Shown here one piece after another: positions 55,446 to 64,000 of a stretch of 64,000 nt of DNA; the first letter of the stretch is position 1, and each line of letters starts with the position of its first letter. The translations under genes were made by a program, and so were the position numbers. The stretch comes from Pollenia angustigena (taxonomy: Eukaryota; Arthropoda; Insecta; Diptera; Polleniidae). Under the pieces are notes generated by a model. The model was not told the origin of the DNA and searched no databases. It saw nothing but the letters and a program-made list of their open reading frames with translations. The stretch is taken from the NCBI GenBank assembly GCA_930367215.1, contig OV884056.1, forward strand, positions 235,901,127-235,965,126. Direction: 5' to 3'.

Positions 55446-57335
55446 CAGTCGAATTACTTTATATATACTTTGGTTATAAGCATAAAAAGCTTTCTATTGT
55501 TTTTTGTTTGCAATGTTTTAAAATTGTTTGCTTCGATCAAGGCGAATTAACTAGAAGGTGAGGTCAACTCTACAACTACAATGCTTCTGTGGTCGGGTTG
55601 TCAAAAATATTGCTAGTAAAAAAAAAAACCGGTTTGTTTACATAAAAAACTAGTTTGTATACAAACTTTGACAACTCGACCACCGAAAAAAAACACCACA
55701 TGTTGACTTGACCCCACCTTCTAGTCAATTCGCCTTGGCTTCGATTAACCGTGATTACCTCTATTATCCGTGATGACAGTTGAAAAATATTAGACAAACA
55801 ACATTACACGACTCTTAAAGAAATTGTATTCTTTTTCTGCCTAATGCCCTTTTTTTGCCTGATGTTTTCAGTAGAAAATTTAAGGTATACATAGACCATC
55901 AGGCATGTTCTAGGTTTCGACTCGAATTGAAAACGAAAAATTTTTTAAATCCGCATAATTCATAAATTGGTGTTCTCAAATCCGCATGTTTTTGTGTATT
56001 CGAAGTTTTTGTTCGAAAAACTTTTTTTGGACTAAAGATCGCTAATTTGCTAACCGCAGCATGACAGCAATGTTTAATAGTTTTTTAAAATCGTGAAAGC
56101 TGTAAAGAATCACAGGAAAAAAATAGCTTCTATCGCGAACATGGCTAAAATTCGCGAAAAATTGCAAACTTTTAAACAAACACTAAAATTTATTTGCAAT
56201 CGCTAAATCGGTAAAAGAAAACAAAATGTCGGAAAACAACAAAAAAAAAATTGCAAAAATAGCGAAAAATCGCGTAAATTTTTTATATTTCAAACCAGCC
56301 TATAATTGATTAAAAGTCCCTTAAACTATTAGGATTGGCATAAATTAGGTAAAAATTGCTAAATTCGCGGAAATTCGCAAAAATTTGCTAACATCGGCAT
56401 GATAGCAAAGTCTACTGTTTATTATAAATCGTTAAAGCTGTAAAGAATCAGAAAACTTACTGAAACAAATCGCGAACATGGCTAAAATTCGCGAAACATC
56501 GCAAAATTTTAAACAAACAAAAAAACTTATTTGAGATCGCTAAATTGATTAAAAAAAAAACAAATTGTCTGAAAATAACAAAAAAAAATCGTTAAAAAAA
56601 TAAGCTGTAATTACATTAAAATAATGAAAATGTCGATTTTAAATTTAGGATAAGTTAGGGACTTTTGCATTTTAGATAACGATATATTTTTGATTAAATT
56701 GGATAAAGAAGATTTTAAGCTAAAAACAAAATTTATTTTTTTGTTAAAAATGTTATCAAATATTAGAATAGAATAGAATAGAAAAGTCGATTCGTTTTAC
56801 TTTCACCAACCCATTACTACTCTAATTGAAAACGAATAAAAACTTGTGGATGTGAAATGCAGAACACCAAAAATGCTAAATAATCCACTTTCGAGTGGAT
56901 TCGGATTCTAGAACACACCCGCATATTTACATTAAGCAATTAACGCCGCAACTTTCGCATGCAACTTTTTGTGTGTTAGCAAGAGGTATAGGGAAGAAAA
57001 CGGGGTTGAAAAAGTTGAACAAATGCTTGAAAAAAAATGTAAATTTAAATATGAAAAGAGTTTCGTAGTAACTGCTTTAAATGAAAATATAAAAAAAACT
57101 CGGCGTTAATTGCATAGTCTAAATGCGGTAATACTTATTTCATTTAAAAATGTGCATAAACTTCTTGAAATATTTTTTTTTAATGTAAATATGTATGTAC
57201 ACCAATGTTCACTTGTTAAATAATAAAAATATTTAAAAAAACCGTATAAACAAAATTGTTATTCGATTAACCGCGAAAATCGATTATCCGTAATGCTTCT
57301 GGTCCCGACCATCACGGATAATCGTGGTCCGACTG
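55446..57335. mobile_element. pogo/Tigger-like element X, interrupted
   Basis: The right end read on the complement begins CAGTCGGACCACGATTATCC next to TA, the classical Tigger-type terminus. The left end begins CAGTCGAATTACTTT, and ATTAACCGTGATTACC-CTATTATCCGTGATG lies just inside (55744-55780). Two tandem copies of a 336-bp segment occupy about 56040-56620 (GCGAACATGGCTAAAATTCG at 56135 and 56471). No transposase recognised. Confidence 0.55.
55538..55737. mobile_element. CAAGG-family MITE W with perfect 8-bp duplication
   Basis: CAAGGCGAATTAACTAGAAGG and CTTCTAGTCAATTCGCCTTG are near-perfect inverted repeats, continuing through TGAGGTCAACTC / GTTGACTTGACCCCA. GCTTCGAT is duplicated exactly at 55530-55537 and 55738-55745. 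200 bp. Confidence 0.93.
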
Positions 57336-58397
57336 TACTACAATCTAAACAAACTACTGGAAATAGTTTTCGAGTACATATGACTTAACTTATTTTGAAT
57401 AGTTTTTAAAAGAAAACTAAGTTTTTGTTTTCTGTTTCTTAAATAAAAATCCAATATGACGAACTTTTGTAAACAAAATTTGAAAAATATTACAAATCGG
57501 TAAATTTTTTAAGTGATTTTCTGTACACAATTTAGAGACGAAAATAAAAATAAATTTAACAAGCATGGCAACAAATGAACTAAAACAAAGAATAGGAATA
57601 ATAATAGAGAGGTGAATAAAAGGGAGAGAGAAAAGCTTTTGCTGTAAACATTTTGAGAGAAAGATATAAATGTTGACAGAGAAAAATATGAAGAGATACT
57701 AAACATTTTATTGGTTTAAGGCAAAACTAATGTTGGTAAACACTAAAAAAATTTTGTACAAAAATTTTGTTAGTTGAGATATCAACCTTTTTAGAAATAA
57801 CGGGATATAGTATTTAAACTGAACGTTAGATGTCTCTAATGGAATTTTTAGGGGGTTATTTTGAAGTACATGCATACATACTTACATATGTATTTTTGTT
57901 TAATTTTAAGTTTATTGCCTTTTCATTTTCTTATCACTTTTTAAACTTTTTTTTTTAGTTTTATTATACAATTAAAAATAACTTGTACCTATATGCACAT
58001 ATGTATATAGGTATGTAGGGTAAGTGTACCAGTAGTCGGCACTTTAACTTTTTTTTCTTTTTTAAACTGGTGCCATAACGTACACAAACGTGATACTGGG
58101 ATGGCAACTAGCCACTACAGTTCAGTAATATGTATATTTTCGATTCATATAAGAGTTTTTAGACACATTCTATATTAAATTTGAGTAATTTTACTTTTTC
58201 CTAAAATACACGGCATTTGCCAGTAGTCGGCATACGATGTTCCAATCCTCGGCATGTAATGATCCTATTGTCGGCATGGTCATTTTTAAAGAAACAAACC
58301 AATTTGTTCACGAATTTAATTGATATTTTATTGAAAATTTAAGCTTTTTACTTTCTAAAATGCTTAAAATGTACATTTGTACGTTTAAGTAGGCATT

Positions 58398-59230
58398 ACA
58401 CGCAAAGACAAAAATGTTTTAATATGGTCACCTCCAAGAAAACCATTTTTAAAGCTAATTTTGAACATATTATGTTTAGTTTACCCATATTATTGTCTCC
58501 GACAACCATATTATGGTTAAATTAGTCCTCCATCAAGACGCCATACCCGTATTATGGTTGCCTCAAAACATGTTGTGGTTCATTATGACAATAATTTGTT
58601 TTCAAATTAACAATAGTTTTTCCTCTTTTGCAAGAGCAACATGCTATGGTTGAAAAAAAACATGCTAATAAAAGTGTTAAACATATTTTATTTATTAACC
58701 GTAACATGTTCGGAGGCAACCATAAAATGGTTGTGGCTTCTTGATGGACGACTTATTTAACCATAATATGATTGTCGGAGACAACAATATGGTTAAATTA
58801 AACATAATAAGTTCAAAATTTTCTTTAAAAATAGTTTTGTTGGACGTAGAAAAAAAGGTTTCACCTCCAACAAAACTATTTTTAACGAGAAATTTAATAC
58901 ATATTATGGTTAGTTTAACCATATTGTTGTAGTCACAACCATATTTTGATGTTATTGCTAAATATGACAATAACTTGTTTACCACTAATAGTTCTATTTA
59001 CTAATAGAATTTTCCTCTTTTCCAAGAGCAACATGCTATGGCTAACCATGCTTTGATAGGTGATAAATATATTTTTGTTATTACCCAAAACATGTTTGAA
59101 GGCAACAATAATGTGGTTGTTTCTTCTTGATGAAGGACTATTTTAACCAAAATCACCGGTGACAAAATTATTGTTAAATTAACCATATGATGTAAGATGT
59201 TTTCTTTTAAATAAGTTTTGTTGGAGGCAG
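58398..59230. mobile_element. element D copy 3: two tandem palindromic units, right end lost
   Basis: ACACGCAAAGACAAAAATG begins the copy. ATTGTCTCCGACAACCATAT (58493) pairs with ATATGATTGTCGGAGACAA (58765) to make the first unit; TTTCACCTCCAACAAAACTA (58859) with GTTTTGTTGGAGGCAG (59217) makes the second. Open frames 58695-59354 on both strands mirror each other across the palindrome and are not genes. Confidence 0.7.
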
Positions 59231-59429
59231 AGCTATAAAAATCTGAAATCAAAATGATTTCAATCAAACTGATTTGATTCTTTGATTTCGAAATGATTTT
59301 AAATTTGTAAGGAGAGTCATTTGAAGGAATCAAAGATTTTGATTCTGATTTCATTTTTATTGCAATAAGTGAATTTGAATGTTATATTTTATTGGAATCA
59401 ATTAAAATATAAATTGAATTAAAAAATTT

Positions 59430-59750
59430 TTACTTTCAACATCTTATCGCCATTACATATTTTGGACGGATCATCCAAAATATCAACAACAATTTGTTCG
59501 ATGAGATGGGTTTTCTTCAGGGACTTTAGCTCGTCCTTTACTAATTGCCTCTGATTTCTTAACAGCTAAGCTTAAATGCAGATTCAAGGACGATAATTTT
59601 TAAGTAGTATGGTGCGTCCATCTTCCTTTATAATCGCTTAAACTGTGTTCAGAATGTAATCAATTTTTACCGGAAGTTTGCATTTGGAGAGGACGAGCCA
59701 CTATTTTACTAACTTATCCTGTTTAGCATTTGACTAAACTTGTATTCTGT
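59430..59750 (-). pseudogene. pogo/jerky-like transposase fragment in element Y
   Basis: Minus-strand pieces: KLPVKIDYILNTV (about 59676-59640), KKSEAISKGRAK (59561-59525) and, in another frame, KTHLIEQIVVDILDDPSKICNGDK (59510-59439). Order and wording fit the CENP-B-type pogo transposases of insects, in which a xxPE-x-SxxRA-x motif precedes the first catalytic aspartate (here NGD, usually N-DE). Frames are broken and no ATG-led ORF remains. Confidence 0.6.
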
Positions 59751-60644
59751 CATGTAAAGTGAAGCTTGGAAAGCTTCATTTCTGGCTGGCACCTAGTAAA
59801 GATATCAAACCATTTATTTGTAGGGCCACTTCAGTAAATTTAAACATTAACATTTTCTTACTTCTCATATTTAACTTTACTGAAATAAGTATGTTAATGA
59901 AATGCAAGTATCTAATAGTCCTTACAAATTTTAAAAAATATACTGTTTTGGGACCCCATATACAGTTAAACTAGAAATAAAATTGCTGCCGACTTTAGGA
60001 CAACACTTATCCTATAGTCGGCAGGTCATGAGATACTCAAAAGAAATCATGCCGACTACTGGGTAAACTCGTTTTAAACTCATTTTCTGTTATCTCAGAG
60101 GCAAGAGGCACGATTGATGAACAATTTACTCAAATTTGAGTGTAATCAGAGAAAAATACTGATTTGCCAGTAGTCGGCACCCAATGCCGACCAAAGGAAA
60201 TTTTGAAAATTTTTGTTCCTAATGTCGGCACCCAACAAAATTAATAAAATATTTACTTTTTGTAAATTTTTTTACTTTTACGACAAAATTGAATAGACTT
60301 TTTACCTTTTTAAACTTTATAAGTAATACACTTCCCATAAAAAATATGTCTATTTGCCTTTTAAAGTTAGCTGTAACACTAATTTTTTTTTTGAAAAACA
60401 AGGGTCACCGCACAAGTTCAAGAGCTTGTTACTCAAGACTTCAAAATTTGGCAAAAATACTCATCTTACTCCAATTTAATTATTACTAATGGAAAAATGA
60501 GTAAATTTTCTTGACAAACTTGATGCTATTTATTAATGTTAAAACCGCATTTCTTATTTATTAACGTTTAAATGCAAAATATGCCGACTACTGGGACATG
60601 CCGACTTTAGGAACACTTACCCTACATTAGAGTGGGTCAATTTG

Positions 60645-60790
60645 TTCGGGCTCCAAAAAAGTGACAAAGCGTATAGCAAAATCGTAATCTACGGAAAATT
60701 CTTAGAACTTTTCCTAAAGAAACCATGGTTCGAAAATCAAAATCGAGCTTCCGGTTTTTGACTTGAAAGTTTGGTGCTCAGAAAATCTGA
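60645..60790. mobile_element. fragment of the element Z family
   Basis: CGTATAGCAAAATCGTAATCTACG, AGAACTTTTCCTAAAGAAACC and TTGACTTGAAAG parallel the left arm of Z (14288-14370) and its right arm complement (19020-19130). Confidence 0.5.
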
Positions 60791-61057
60791 AAAAATAATA
60801 CTTTTTTGGAAATATTTATTGCAATTGGTGAAAGAGGGCTTGTTTAAAAGGAAATTTTCTCAGCTTTATCTATCTGTGCTCATTTTTAGAAAATTCTGTA
60901 CATAAATAATTGCCTAGGAGATTTTTATCAAAATGTTCATCTTGTCTACATATGGTAAAATAAAGAAAATGTATTTTATTTTTTTTTTTAACCCAATTTT
61001 CTATTTTAAATTCACTACCTTTTTAAAAAAGAAACTAAATAAAAAAATAAAATAAAA

Positions 61058-61424
61058 TTACCCAATAAAATTTTTTCTCATTTTGCGAAGCACTAACGGT
61101 AGGTACATTTAAAAAAATAAGCGCAATGTTATGCGCTACGCAATAAGACATACAGAAATGCAGTAAAGTAAGTGAAAGAACTCTCAACAACTTATAAAAA
61201 ATAACATTTCAAGTGCTACGGCATTCCCTTACTACGAAGCAGGTTTGTAAGGGAGAATACTAAAAAATAACTGTATCAGTGTGTAAAGCTGATCGTTACA
61301 TCTAACAATTTTTATATGCTTTATGTGTCATAAATGTATTGCTTCAATGTGGGAACTCGCCATATAAAATTCATGACTTCCTTACAAACCTGCTTCGTTC
61401 GAAGCTCCATTTTTTATTGGGTAA
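61058..61424. mobile_element. MITE with TTACCCAATAAA ends
   Basis: TTACCCAATAAAATTTTTT and AATTTTTTATTGGGTAA-type ends are inverted and flanked by TA. Inner CGAAGCAGGTTTGTAAGG (61235) pairs with CCTTACAAACCTGCTTCG (61379). 367 bp. Confidence 0.72.
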
Positions 61425-61636
61425 CGACTTCAATAAAAATGTATTTAAAAGAAAAAATACTGGCCAAACCAGAAATTAAACCATTACATCCTGGGTCACA
61501 AGGCCCAACATAACCTTTAAACCATAAAAAGTGAAAATTTTTATTAAAAAAAAATTATTTTTGTTTCTAAAATAGAATAAACGTGAGAATTTTAACGGTA
61601 AATTGTGTGAACGATTTATTTTTTGTTTTTAAATTA

Positions 61637-61907
61637 TGGCCCTTATTATGTAAAACGCAACGCCAAAGAATTACATTGAAAGCAAAACAAATTCATAAAT
61701 ATTTTATAATTTTGTTGTTGCTTTGTACAAAAATTCATGTGCCGTTTTAAAATTTTCAACCCCTCAAGTAATGAGGCGTTTGAAATTTTAGAACGCAAAA
61801 AGAATTTCTGTAGTAAGCAACAACAAAATTACAAAATATTTATGACTTTGTTTTTGCTTTTAATGTAATTCTTTGGCGTAACGTTGCGAATTATATAATT
61901 AGGGCCT
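61637..61907. mobile_element. palindromic MITE with TGGCCCTTATTATG ends
   Basis: ACGCAACGCCAAAGAATTAC pairs with GTAATTCTTTGGCGTAACG; GAAAGCAAAACAAATTCATAA pairs with TTATGACTTTGTTTTTGC. Arms are about 100 bp with outer TGGCCCTTATTAT / ATAATTAGGGCCTA. Confidence 0.85.
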
Positions 61908-62377
61908 ATGTTTTTTACTACACCATTTCCAATTGTATTTCAGAATTTTCTAACTATATTTATTGATATAGTGTTACCGGCACATATTCAGGCAACTGTT
62001 TCCCATGTGCCATAGAATGTAATCGAGATGATATTTTGGCAGTTACTATTATGAATGATTTGTGGAAAAACATTAACTTTTTGATTCAACACGTTAATTT
62101 CCCTTTTTTTTCTACGAACAAATGGAGTTATCCAGTTTTTCCAAAAAATATTTTTTTCTCTTTATGCTTATACATCAAAAAATAAGCTGAGTTTTTGTCT
62201 GTTGTTATTCATAAACATAATTAAAATATAATAATTTACCCTTCTTGATTTTATGAAATGAATTGGCCAGTTTTAAGGACGTTGATTAACGTAATAATCG
62301 GTTTAACATAGGTTGAACCTGAAAAAGAGCTATTGACTTTGTGGTTAACTTTATTTTTGACCTCGTGCAAATACAGA

Positions 62378-62592
62378 CTAAGTTGGAGGAAATTATTCCA
62401 GAAGGCAGCACGGAAGAAAATAAAAGGAAGCAAAACGTGATCGAGCCATCGGACAAAGAACTCGTAAATTTAGAAATAAATACTTCGGAAAACAAACTGA
62501 AATCAAGTCGGAAAAAGGTCAAGAGAAGTTTTATTGATGAACATTTAACATTGAGAAGATCGTCAAGGCTGCAGAAAAAAATAATTTTATAA
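62378..62592 (+). CDS. possible orphan terminal exon of an unrecognised basic protein
   Basis: After a possible weak acceptor (GTGCAAATACAG, to 62378) the frame reads about 71 residues to a TAA at 62590: an acidic start (KLEEIIPEGSTEE), a Lys-rich middle (KLKSSRKKVKRSFIDEH) and a C-terminal LRRSSRLQKK, reminiscent of nuclear or chromatin-associated basic tails. Codon use and GC are higher than the surroundings. An AATAAA-like signal follows at about 62664. There is no ATG and no partner exon found in the window. I do not recognise the family. It could be a captured exon, a processed fragment or a real nested gene. Confidence 0.35.
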
Positions 62593-62679
62593 TATTAAAA
62601 TTTTATTGGTATTAAAGATCGTAAAGTGTAAAAAATATGAATATGTTCTTACATTAATTTAAAAATAAAGAAATTTACA

Positions 62680-62813
62680 ACCAGGCTCACAATGTCAATA
62701 AGAACATTTCTTTCGCATATTTATACTTAAAACAATAATAGAAAACTAAAATTCTTTTTGCTTTCAATATAAATATACGAAAGAAATGTTCCTGTCGACA
62801 TCATGGGCCAGGC
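62680..62813. mobile_element. MITE with AACATTTCTTTCG arms
   Basis: CAGGCTCACAATGTC and GACATCATGGGCCAGG, with AACATTTCTTTCGCATATTT / AAATATACGAAAGAAATGTT inside, are inverted repeats of about 45 bp. Confidence 0.78.
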
Positions 62814-63360
62814 AGTTAATAAGAAAACTGTGGCCGTATATAAAAACTAAGTAACTCCATTTTTTAATAAAATTGGTTTGTCTTCCAGATTCAAAAAATT
62901 TATTCTTAGAAAAAAAACTGGATAAAATTGGTTTTTATTATTTTTGTACATGAAAACACTTTACTATTTATTATCTTTGCAACAGAAACAGATAAAAATA
63001 AGTATGTTAAAACCTTTTTCAAAGTTGCTGTACCACATAGGGTACGGTAGATCTATATGGGCTAAAAAACTATTACTCGGAAAGATTTCGGGTAGAAAAG
63101 ATATAATATGCATATAAAGAATGCATAAATATATTCTTTGAATTCTCTAGAGTTGCAATTTTTAGACTCAACATTTTGACCCGAATTTGTTCTATATCGC
63201 TCTTTGTCTCTTATTTTCGAGACAACACAGTTTAAAACTTCTGATTTTTCTGTTTTCTAAGAGACTATGGAGTTAACTTGTTTTTTCAAAAACTGCATGG
63301 AGCTATCTAGTTTTTACATAAAAATTGATATTTTTCTGATTTTTGTTTTTCAAATAACTA

Positions 63361-63683
63361 TTAAAGCCTAGATTACACTATCTCACAAGTCTTACGTATT
63401 CCATAATACTTTGTGAGATAGAAATCTAATGAGTTTTGATGCGTCTGTCAAAAAATCTAATGTAAAATGACAGTTTGTGTTCACACCATCACACAAAGTA
63501 TAAACACTCACACATGAAATAAAATGCAACCCTGATCCAATGAAAAGTATTATTGTTTAGAAATTTTTCAAAAAACGATGAAGTCGTATGGGACACATTG
63601 CATTCACACTATCAGACTTTGTCATATTACTTGAGTTTTTGACATGTATTAATACAAAGTATAATAGTGTAATCTAGCCTTAA
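63361..63683. mobile_element. MITE with TTAAAGCCTAGATTACACTA ends
   Basis: TTAAAGCCTAGATTACACTAT and ATAGTGTAATCTAGCCTTAA are inverted; CACAAGTCTTACGTATT and GACAAAGTATAAT blocks show kinship with 43849-44018. 323 bp. Confidence 0.82.
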
Positions 63684-64000
63684 ATGAGAAACTATATCAA
63701 AATTTCGATCTGGCAGAGTGATAGTAAATGAAACTCGCTTTCTATTTTTGGTGTTATCTTAATTTATAATTTTTTTTTATTAAGATTATAACGCAATTGA
63801 GGACGATGTTAGTACATAAATTAAATAGCCAATTCTTATGTAAGGAAGATTAAATAAGTTTGCAAACTTTTTGGCAAAAAATTTCAGATTTATAACGTGA
63901 ACATTTTATGGCAGCATTTGGTACAATTTTTAGTTTCACATTCTTCCGCATATGTGGAAAGAATTTTTTAATGTAACAGAGTTTTGATCACAAAGTATAC
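63684..64000. other. intron DNA to window end, nothing recognised
   Basis: AT-rich; no dyad or coding signal. Confidence 0.5.

Larger units (their letters stand above)
58018..60622 (-). mobile_element. pogo-like element Y (GGGTAAGTGT ends, CAGTAGTCGGCA repeats)
   Basis: GGGTAAGTGTACCAGTAGTC (left) and, on the complement, GGGTAAGTGTTCCTAAAGTC (right), each with TA directly outside (58016-58017, 60623-60624). AGTAGTCGGCA-like boxes occur at least four times on the left (58030-58275) and about eight on the right (59988-60600). Contains a minus-strand transposase relic and a nested D-family element. Confidence 0.85.
26973..64000 (+). other. cnc: cnc intron following the first coding exon (at least 37 kb, open at window end)
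   Basis: Starts with the GTAAAT donor directly after codon 334 in phase 0. No downstream stretch in this window resembles further cnc protein (no CNC or basic-leucine-zipper residues in any frame), so the intron continues beyond the window. Its content is overwhelmingly nested non-autonomous transposons. In Drosophila the corresponding region carries start sites for shorter cnc isoforms; none was recognised here. Confidence 0.75.

Noticed and set aside
57509..57706. Ser/Leu/Phe-rich minus-strand frame
   Set aside because: Complement of an AGAGAGAAA-type low-complexity tract.
58695..59354. Pairs of frames on both strands with VKLTI-type similarity to each other
   Set aside because: Similarity comes from the palindromic D-family DNA, not from protein homology.

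Overview
The window is about 64 kb of very AT-rich animal DNA with one recognisable host gene. The first coding exon of the long, membrane-anchored isoform of the bZIP stress regulator cap-n-collar (cnc, the insect NRF1/NRF2 homologue; CncC-type N-terminus) lies at 25971-26972 on the + strand. The peptide, the CAA-rich 5' leader, the splice sites and the repeat content (DUF4817-type mariner, hAT, pogo/Tigger relatives, many short inverted-repeat elements) point to a higher dipteran, perhaps a calyptrate fly. The species cannot be fixed from the sequence.

Layout: 1-7.5 kb is upstream intergenic DNA with transposon relics. A probable untranslated leader exon ends at a strong donor (7697/7698). 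A 17.6-kb first intron (7698-25256) is almost entirely repeats. A second leader/coding exon runs 25257-26972, with three short upstream ORFs in its leader, one of them a bare AUG-UGA. The next donor (26972/26973) is in phase 0, so the following intron runs at least 37 kb to the window edge. The rest of the cnc protein, including CNC-bZIP, is outside.

The two introns are a record of transposon insertion. I count over 50 elements or fragments, most of them short non-autonomous inverted-repeat (foldback/MITE) elements, many inserted into one another. The deepest stack (14246-19145) has about five levels, and an uninterrupted copy of one of its layers at 39831-40324 acts as an empty-site control. 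Nine elements show target-site duplications of 8 bp (perfect, or nearly so in two cases), supporting hAT-type transposition. Others show TA duplications of the Tc1/mariner/pogo type. Decayed transposase coding sequence is visible in four places: mariner (42372-43153), two hAT relics (about 31.1 kb and 36.0-36.2 kb) and a pogo/jerky-like relic (about 59.5 kb).

No rRNA, tRNA, CRISPR array, virus-like gene or second confident host gene was found. A short open frame at 62378-62592 (basic, ending RRSSRLQKK) may be an orphan terminal exon. I see no new multi-gene system. The more unusual content is the nested-element architecture, an apparently undescribed family of CAAGG-ended 0.2-kb elements with perfect 8-bp duplications, and a roughly 50-bp-arm hairpin just upstream of the cnc exon 2 acceptor.
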